Source: an uncultured Granulicatella sp.
GTDB taxonomy: Bacteria > Bacillota > Bacilli > Lactobacillales > Aerococcaceae
Reading direction: 5' to 3'
DNA length: 9,545 nucleotides
Assembly (NCBI GenBank): GCA_900551535.1
Contig: URWJ01000046.1
Location: forward strand, 1 to 9,545
The position numbers and the translations under genes were made by a program. Shown here piece by piece: positions 6,259 to 9,545 of this stretch (position 1 is its first letter; each line of letters opens with the position of its first letter). The notes under the pieces are model-generated. The model ran no database searches and was not told where the DNA came from. It worked only from the letters and a program-made list of their open reading frames with translations.

Positions 6259-7944
6259 TTATTCTACAGATAATAAGTAAGTGTATACTGGTTGGTTTCC
6301 TTCATGGACTTCAACCTCTACATCAGGGTATTTCGCTTCTACAGCTTCAGTGATTTCTTCCACTTCGCTTGCGTCTGCGTCTTCGCCATAGATGATTGTT
6401 AGGATCTCCGAATCGTCGTTGATCATTTTATCAATCGTCGCAAGAGTTGCTTCCTTACGGTCCGCAATACTTACTAAAATCTTGCCATCTACAATCCCCA
6501 TGAAGTCGTCAGTTTTGATTTCAACGCCATCAATGTTCGTATCACGAACAGCATTTGTAATTTGACCACTTGATACAAGAGCCATTTGTTCGCTCATTGC
6601 AGCTTGGTTATCTTCTAAACTTGCTTCTGGGTTAAAGGCTAATAATGAAGCTAACCCTTCTGAGATTGTACGAGTTGCAACAACGGCAACTGCAGCATCT
6701 TCTGATACTTCAGCCGCTTGGTTTGCAGCCATTTGAATGTTTTTGTTGTTTGGTAATACGATAACTTTTTCAGCATGTGCTTCTTTAACTGCTTGAAGAA
6801 TATCTTCAGTACTTGGGTTCATAGTTTGACCACCGTTGATGATTGTCGTTACACCCATGCTCTTGAATAATTCTTGAATTCCTTCACCTGCAGCAACTGC
6901 TACGATTCCGTATTCCGCTTTTTGTTTTTGCGCTGCTTCTTTAACTTTTGCAGTGTAGTCTGTTTTTAACACTTCTTCGTGTTGCAAGCGCATGTTGTCT
7001 ACTTTCACTTTCATTAATGAACCGAAGCGTTGTCCGTAGTTCATCACTTCACCTGGACGTTCTGTATGCACGTGTACTTTGATGATTTCATCGTCAGCTA
7101 CTACAAGTAAAGAATCTCCAAGTTCGTTTAAGTAGTTACGGAAAGTATCGTAGTCGAATGTATCTACGACAGTTTCACCTTCACCGATTTTCACCATGAT
7201 TTCAGTACAGTAACCGAATTTGATGTCGCCTGTTGATACGTGTTCGTAGTCAACGCCTGCTTCGTGGTGAGCCACTGAAGTTAAATCGATTTTATTGCTT
7301 TGTAATGATTGAACAGGAACTGCTTCCCCTGTTAATGCTTCGAAGAATCCGTTGTAAATGAATACAAGACCTTGACCACCTGAATCCACTACGCCAACTT
7401 CTTTTAATACTGGTAATAAATCTGGAGTTTTCGCTAATGCTTTTTCAGCACCACGTAAAACAGATCCCATTACTTCGATGATGTCGTTTGAAGTTTCTAA
7501 TTTGCGAACACCACGTTTAGCTGATTCACGAGCAACTGTAAGGATTGTACCTTCTACAGGTTTCATAACTGCTTTATAAGCTGTTTCCACACCGTTCGTA
7601 AATGCTTGCGCTAATTCTTCACCAGTGATTTCTTCTTTACCGACAACGGCTTTAGAGAAACCACGGAATAATTGAGATAAGATAACCCCTGAGTTCCCAC
7701 GAGCACCCATTAATAATCCTTTTGCTAAATCTTGTGCTAAATCACCTACAGTTGTTGCTGTAGAGTTTGCAACACGTTCCGCACCAGATTTGAATGAGAG
7801 CATCATGTTTGTCCCTGTGTCTCCATCTGGTACTGGGAATACGTTTAATGAGTTTACGAATTCTGCATTTTCAGATAAACGCATTTCACCGATTTCCACC
7901 ATTGCGCGGAAATCTTGAGCCGTAATAGTTTTCATAGTTGCCAT
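6259..7944 (-). CDS. fakA: Fatty acid kinase ATP-binding subunit FakA (DAK2/DhaL domain, YloV family)
   Basis: Phosphorylates free fatty acids that are presented by a FakB (DegV-type) carrier, giving acyl-phosphate that enters phospholipid synthesis through PlsY or is converted to acyl-ACP by PlsX. The 561-residue length fits the family. The N-terminal DhaL/DAK2 nucleotide domain (about 1-205) shows FPVPDGDTGTNM (36-47), whose Asp40 and Asp42 coordinate Mg-ATP, and the GARGNSGVILSQ loop (80-91). The middle and C-terminal domains follow, ending IIYGEDADASEVEEI...NQPVYTYLLSVE. No fakB gene is in the window. It follows the asp23-like gene by 37 bases in one operon; AGGAGG at 7958-7963 is 13 bases from the ATG, longer than usual. 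Inverted relics of its 3' end occur beyond its stop. Confidence 0.95.
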   Translation of the reverse strand: MATMKTITAQDFRAMVEIGEMRLSENAEFVNSLNVFPVPDGDTGTNMMLSFKSGAERVANSTATTVGDLAQDLAKGLLMGARGNSGVILSQLFRGFSKAVVGKEEITGEELAQAFTNGVETAYKAVMKPVEGTILTVARESAKRGVRKLETSNDIIEVMGSVLRGAEKALAKTPDLLPVLKEVGVVDSGGQGLVFIYNGFFEALTGEAVPVQSLQSNKIDLTSVAHHEAGVDYEHVSTGDIKFGYCTEIMVKIGEGETVVDTFDYDTFRNYLNELGDSLLVVADDEIIKVHVHTERPGEVMNYGQRFGSLMKVKVDNMRLQHEEVLKTDYTAKVKEAAQKQKAEYGIVAVAAGEGIQELFKSMGVTTIINGGQTMNPSTEDILQAVKEAHAEKVIVLPNNKNIQMAANQAAEVSEDAAVAVVATRTISEGLASLLAFNPEASLEDNQAAMSEQMALVSSGQITNAVRDTNIDGVEIKTDDFMGIVDGKILVSIADRKEATLATIDKMINDDSEILTIIYGEDADASEVEEITEAVEAKYPDVEVEVHEGNQPVYTYLLSVE

Positions 7945-7981
7945 ATTATTCTTACTTCCTCCTGACTAGAATCAACAAGCA

Positions 7982-8344
7982 TTACGCTTCGATGATTTTA
8001 ACTCCTTGAACATAGACATTCACTGTATTTGCAGCAAATCCTAACATTGTTTCTAAGTTATATTTCACTTGTTCTTGTACGTTTCTACAAATCGCAGAAA
8101 TTTTTGTACCATAACCTACAATAATGTATACATCCACTGCAACACCATCGTCTTCTTGACGAATCACAACTCCACGAGTGAAGTTTTCTTTCTTCAAGAT
8201 TTCATTAAAGTTGTCGCGGATTTGATTGCGGCTTGCCATACCAACAACACCATAGTTATCTGTAGCGGCCCCACCAACAACCGTTGCAATTACTTCATTG
8301 CTAAGTTCAATTTGTCCATTTTCTGTTTGAATTTTTACTGTCAT
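7982..8344 (-). CDS. Asp23/Gls24 family envelope stress-response protein, YloU-like
   Basis: A 120-residue protein spanning a single Asp23 (Gls24) domain, the size of B. subtilis YloU. Signs are the opening GQIELSNEVIATVVGGAAT, the conserved GVVGMA, and the DVYIIVGYGTKISAICRNVQEQVKYNLE core followed by VNVYVQGVKI. No signal peptide or membrane segment is seen, so it is probably cytoplasmic or peripheral at the membrane. Its exact job is not known; family members are linked to envelope stress. The start is supported by GGAGGT at 8351-8356, 6 bases before the ATG. It is first in an operon with fakA, an arrangement kept across Firmicutes, and is divergent from rpmB. Confidence 0.93.
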   Translation of the reverse strand: MTVKIQTENGQIELSNEVIATVVGGAATDNYGVVGMASRNQIRDNFNEILKKENFTRGVVIRQEDDGVAVDVYIIVGYGTKISAICRNVQEQVKYNLETMLGFAANTVNVYVQGVKIIEA

Positions 8345-8375
8345 ACAAATACCTCCCTTAAATGTATAAAGGTGT

Positions 8376-8394
8376 CTGTCTAATTTTTAGACAG
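8376..8394 (-). promoter_or_regulatory. Hairpin in the 5' leader of the asp23-fakA operon
   Basis: A perfect 8-bp inverted repeat, CTGTCTAA (8376-8383) and TTAGACAG (8387-8394), with a 3-nt loop. It lies between the predicted promoter and the ribosome binding site. It may be an operator or an mRNA-stabilising hairpin; it lacks a T-run, so it is not a simple terminator. Confidence 0.45.
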
Positions 8395-8416
8395 ATTGAC
8401 ACATTATTTCTATACT

Positions 8417-8425
8417 ATAATATCA
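8417..8425 (-). promoter_or_regulatory. Extended -10 promoter for asp23-fakA
   Basis: TGATATTAT on the minus strand (8425-8417) is an extended -10 (TG-n-TATTAT, 5/6 match to TATAAT). No good -35 is visible at 16-18 bases, which is common for extended -10 promoters. The start point would be near 8410, giving a leader of about 66 bases. Confidence 0.5.
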
Positions 8426-8494
8426 CATTCCAAGCTGATTACCTAGCCTTTTACCACATTTTTAACCTCTTAGAAAACTCACTAACCAGTACGC

Positions 8495-8523
8495 TTGCAT
8501 TCTAGGGTCAACTATGCTAAATT
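8495..8523 (+). promoter_or_regulatory. Possible promoter of rpmB
   Basis: TTGCAT (8495-8500) and TAAATT (8518-8523) are spaced by 17 bases, and TGC just before the -10 makes it an extended -10. Each hexamer is a weak match (3/6 and 4/6). The leader would be about 63 bases long. A second possible pair further upstream, TTGACA (8396-8401) with TATAAT (8416-8421), has only a 14-base spacer and is less likely. Confidence 0.4.
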
Positions 8524-8552
8524 ATTTAAGTATATGATTTAGTTCAAAATTA

Positions 8553-8564
8553 TATCAGCTGATA
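8553..8564. promoter_or_regulatory. 12-bp perfect palindrome in the rpmB leader
   Basis: TATCAGCTGATA is a perfect dyad 12 bases before the ribosome binding site of rpmB. It could be a protein binding site or a small mRNA hairpin; nothing else supports a role. Confidence 0.3.
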
Positions 8565-8592
8565 ATGAATTAAATAAAGGAGGAGAATAACA

Positions 8593-8781
8593 ATGGCTAA
8601 AGTATGTTATTTCACTGGACGTCGTGCTGAAACAGGTAACACTCGTTCTCACGCTATGAACGCTAACCGTCGTACTTGGAAACCAAACTTACAAAAAGTT
8701 CGCGTTTTAATCGATGGCAAGCCTAAAAAAGTATGGGTTTCAACTCGTGCATTAAAATCAGGTAAAGTAGAACGTGTTTAA
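8593..8781 (+). CDS. rpmB: 50S ribosomal protein L28
   Basis: A 62-residue basic ribosomal protein with the full L28 pattern: CYFTGRR near the N-terminus, GNTRSHAMNANRRTWKPNLQ (15-34), and the conserved C-terminus RALKSGKVERV. Length is the same as B. subtilis L28. It has a single cysteine and no CxxC pairs, so it is the zinc-free form. AAGGAGG at 8577-8583 is 9 bases before the ATG. It is transcribed alone, divergent from asp23-fakA, and ends in a strong terminator. A degenerate inverted copy of its 3' end lies at 9112-9175, on the far side of foldback element B. Confidence 0.98.
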   Translation: MAKVCYFTGRRAETGNTRSHAMNANRRTWKPNLQKVRVLIDGKPKKVWVSTRALKSGKVERV

Positions 8782-8795
8782 TACAGAGCACTATT

Positions 8796-8837
8796 AAAAA
8801 GAGCTTAGGCGATATCCCTAAGCTCTTTTTGTTTTTC
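8796..8837 (+). terminator. Rho-independent terminator of rpmB
   Basis: A perfect 14-bp stem (8796-8809 with 8817-8830, 7-nt loop), 14 bases after the rpmB stop, followed by TTTTTGTTTTTC. The A-run on the left arm would let it work in the other direction as well. Confidence 0.95.
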
Positions 8838-8855
8838 TAAAAATAAATAAGCCGA

Positions 8856-9101
8856 AGGCTTGAAAAGATACATGAAACTGCTAAAAGACATTCAAAGATA
8901 TTTGAAGGAATGCATAGCGGAATTTAGTGTAATGGTACCGGCAGGAGCCTAAAGTCTCCTTGCCTACCAAGCTTCAAACCAAGGATAAGCGACGAGTCGC
9001 TAACCCTTGGTAATTCACATTGGTTACTTATTCATTACACTAACCGCTATTTCCTCAAATATCTTTTTCTGTCTTTAGGAAATTTCGCTCTTTTCAAGCC
9101 T
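8856..9101 (+). repeat. Large foldback element B downstream of rpmB
   Basis: Interrupted inverted repeat of about 80-bp arms around a 98-nt core. Perfect blocks from outside in: 8856-8868 with 9089-9101 (13 bp, AGGCTTGAAAAGA), 8894-8905 with 9055-9066 (12 bp), 8914-8920 with 9044-9050 (ATAGCGG), and 8924-8934 with 9033-9043 (11 bp). The symmetry continues outward with gaps: ATCCCTAA of the rpmB terminator (8814-8821) pairs with 9118-9125, and 8758-8771 inside rpmB pairs with 9141-9154. The arms share little sequence with those of element A. Confidence 0.88.
8935..9032 (+). ncRNA. Conserved three-hairpin core of element B (candidate structured RNA)
   Basis: Order on the plus strand: linker GTACC, hairpin 1 (8940-8964, 8 bp with one bulged T), 13-nt linker TACCAAGCTTCAA, hairpin 2 (8978-9011, 34 nt: 7 bp, 3x3 internal loop, 5 bp, CGAG loop), hairpin 3 (9010-9027, 18 nt), and a 5-nt linker. 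Compared with the core at 6190-6094 (minus), hairpin 2 has 5 of 12 pairs changed on both sides, hairpin 1 has 3 of 8, and hairpin 3 has one. Linkers and hairpin 3 stay similar: AGC-TCAAAC is shared, and 14 of 18 bases of hairpin 3 are identical. It has no coding potential and I cannot name a family. Confidence 0.55.
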
Positions 9102-9111
9102 CTTATAAACC

Positions 9112-9175
9112 AAAGAGTTAGGGATTGCACTCTTTTCAACTCTACTTTACCTGAGATTAATACCAGGAAACCAAG
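9112..9175 (-). pseudogene. Inverted, degenerate copy of the rpmB 3' end and its terminator
   Basis: Read on the minus strand, 9154-9141 is TCAGGTAAAGTAGA, identical over 14 bases to rpmB 8758-8771. The preceding bases GGTTTC..CTGGT.ATTAA follow rpmB with small gaps, so VLISGKVE is readable against ALKSGKVE. Beyond it, AAAGAGT...ACTCTTT (9112-9118 with 9129-9135) with TTAGGGAT in the loop is what remains of the rpmB terminator. Weaker similarity to rpmB may run on to about 9230. There is no intact reading frame. Confidence 0.75.
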
Positions 9176-9181
9176 GACCAT

Positions 9182-9198
9182 GGGTGGTGCTTTTCATG
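9182..9198 (+). repeat. GGGTGGTGCTTTTCATG, shared with the flank of element A
   Basis: Seventeen bases that match 6004-5987 (minus strand) with a single extra base there. In both loci it lies downstream of the structured core, on the same strand as the core. Here it can form only a weak hairpin (ACC/GGT plus ATG/CAT with a bulge). Confidence 0.5.
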
Positions 9199-9409
9199 AG
9201 GTTAGAGGAATGTGCTTTTTTTGAGTTTTATTTCAAAAAAATGTAGTTTGTGAAAAAGCTATAAGGTAGAGGCTTGAAGCAGTCTCAAAGAGAAGAAATC
9301 TATTTTCATCATTTGTAAGTTCATAAAGCTGTTGAATTTTCATCTGCTATTAAAGGCTTAGGGATACGGAAAATAGAGGTTCTATCATTGAAAACAAATG
9401 AGAACGAAA
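9199..9409. other. Non-coding stretch, no gene recognised
   Basis: AT-rich sequence with no credible reading frame. Two short strings resemble the region beyond element A: TAGTTTGTGAA (9244-9254; minus strand at 5783-5773) and TTGAAGCAGT (9274-9283; minus strand at 5723-5714). CTATTTTC (9300-9307) can pair with GAAAATAG (9369-9376). Nothing else is identifiable. Confidence 0.4.
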
Positions 9410-9447
9410 AAATTCCAAAATTCACTTATAAGTGAATTTCGGAATTT
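9410..9447 (-). terminator. Long hairpin containing a 22-bp perfect palindrome, probable minus-strand terminator
   Basis: A symmetrical hairpin centred at 9428/9429: 11 bp perfect on each side of the axis, then one A-C position (a G-U pair in minus-strand RNA), then 7 more bp (AAATTCC/GGAATTT). The minus strand continues into TTTTTT. It probably acts as a back-up terminator behind the one at 9462-9493. With no real loop, the palindrome must open a few bases at the tip. Confidence 0.6.
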
Positions 9448-9461
9448 CAAATAAGATTGTG

Positions 9462-9493
9462 AAAAAACATCGCACGAAACAGTGCGATGTTTT
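9462..9493 (-). terminator. Rho-independent terminator of the gene at the right edge
   Basis: A perfect 12-bp stem (9464-9475 with 9482-9493, 6-nt loop) immediately follows the stop codon at 9499-9497 and is followed on the minus strand by six T. The plus-strand side has only TTTTGTTC, so the minus direction is preferred. Confidence 0.9.
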
Positions 9494-9496
9494 GTT

Positions 9497-9545
9497 CTAT
9501 TTTGTATTATATGTTGCTTTATCCTCTGCAACCATTGAAACTGGT
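9497..9545 (-). CDS. C-terminal end of an unidentified minus-strand gene
   Basis: The frame reads PVSMVAEDKATYNTK and then TAG at 9499-9497, 4 bases before a strong minus-strand terminator. The other two minus frames either stop early or run through the terminator. Only 15 residues are visible, so no family can be assigned. Confidence 0.5.
   Translation of the reverse strand, partial: PVSMVAEDKATYNTK

Noticed and set aside
8396..8421. TTGACA and TATAAT on the plus strand as the main rpmB promoter
   Set aside because: The spacer is only 14 bases and the leader would be about 165 bases long; the pair at 8495-8523 is closer to the usual geometry.
8931..8945. TGGTACCGGC resembles the T-box sequence
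   Set aside because: The matching position in element A reads TGTAACGGGAC, there is no specifier-loop or antiterminator layout, and no regulated gene follows. The likeness is probably chance.
8856..9101. Integron attC site or retron msr-msd as explanation of the foldbacks
   Set aside because: No integrase or reverse transcriptase is in the window, and the integron core-site and retron branch-G context are not recognisable; the multi-hairpin core has a different layout.
9043..9178. Minus-strand open frame starting MVLGFLVLISGKVE
   Set aside because: It lies across the inverted rpmB relic and the arm of element B, lacks a ribosome binding site, and is explained by residual similarity to rpmB.

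Overview
The window looks like a chromosomal piece of a low-GC Gram-positive bacterium of the order Lactobacillales. The order asp23-like, fakA, (gap), recG, plsX next to rpmB follows the Bacillus/Enterococcus chromosome. The family (perhaps Carnobacteriaceae) is a guess; no rRNA or species marker is present.

Left part (1-4650), all on the minus strand: a class I aminotransferase cut by the window edge, preceded in its operon by an Lrp/AsnC regulator (YugG/AlaR-like) that overlaps it by 4 bases. Then come plsX and recG, a two-gene operon (recG first) that ends in a clear hairpin terminator. Middle (4616-5723): a zinc-less NADPH:quinone-type oxidoreductase with its own promoter and terminator. 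It sits where Bacillus and Enterococcus usually carry sdaAB-sdaAA. Right part: an Asp23/Gls24 protein and FakA form a minus-strand operon, with rpmB (L28) divergent from it on the plus strand. The extreme right end holds the last codons of another minus-strand gene and its terminator.

The two large non-coding stretches (5660-6258 and 8782-9496) are the striking part. Each holds a long foldback structure just downstream of a gene (fakA or rpmB), in the same orientation as that gene. At the centre of both is a core of 97-98 nt that folds into the same three hairpins with the same spacing. Linkers are conserved and about nine base pairs differ by compensatory changes. Outside the core, the distal arm of each structure carries a degenerate INVERTED copy of the 3' end of the neighbouring gene (fakA tail at 5822-5928 and again near 6007-6038; rpmB tail at 9112-9175). 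I do not recognise this element. It behaves like a repeated structured RNA or foldback DNA element whose arms are built from its host gene's tail.

Functionally, PlsX and FakA both make acyl-phosphate for phospholipid synthesis (from acyl-ACP and from free fatty acid). RecG and L28 are housekeeping. The regulator/aminotransferase pair probably handles alanine or a related amino acid.
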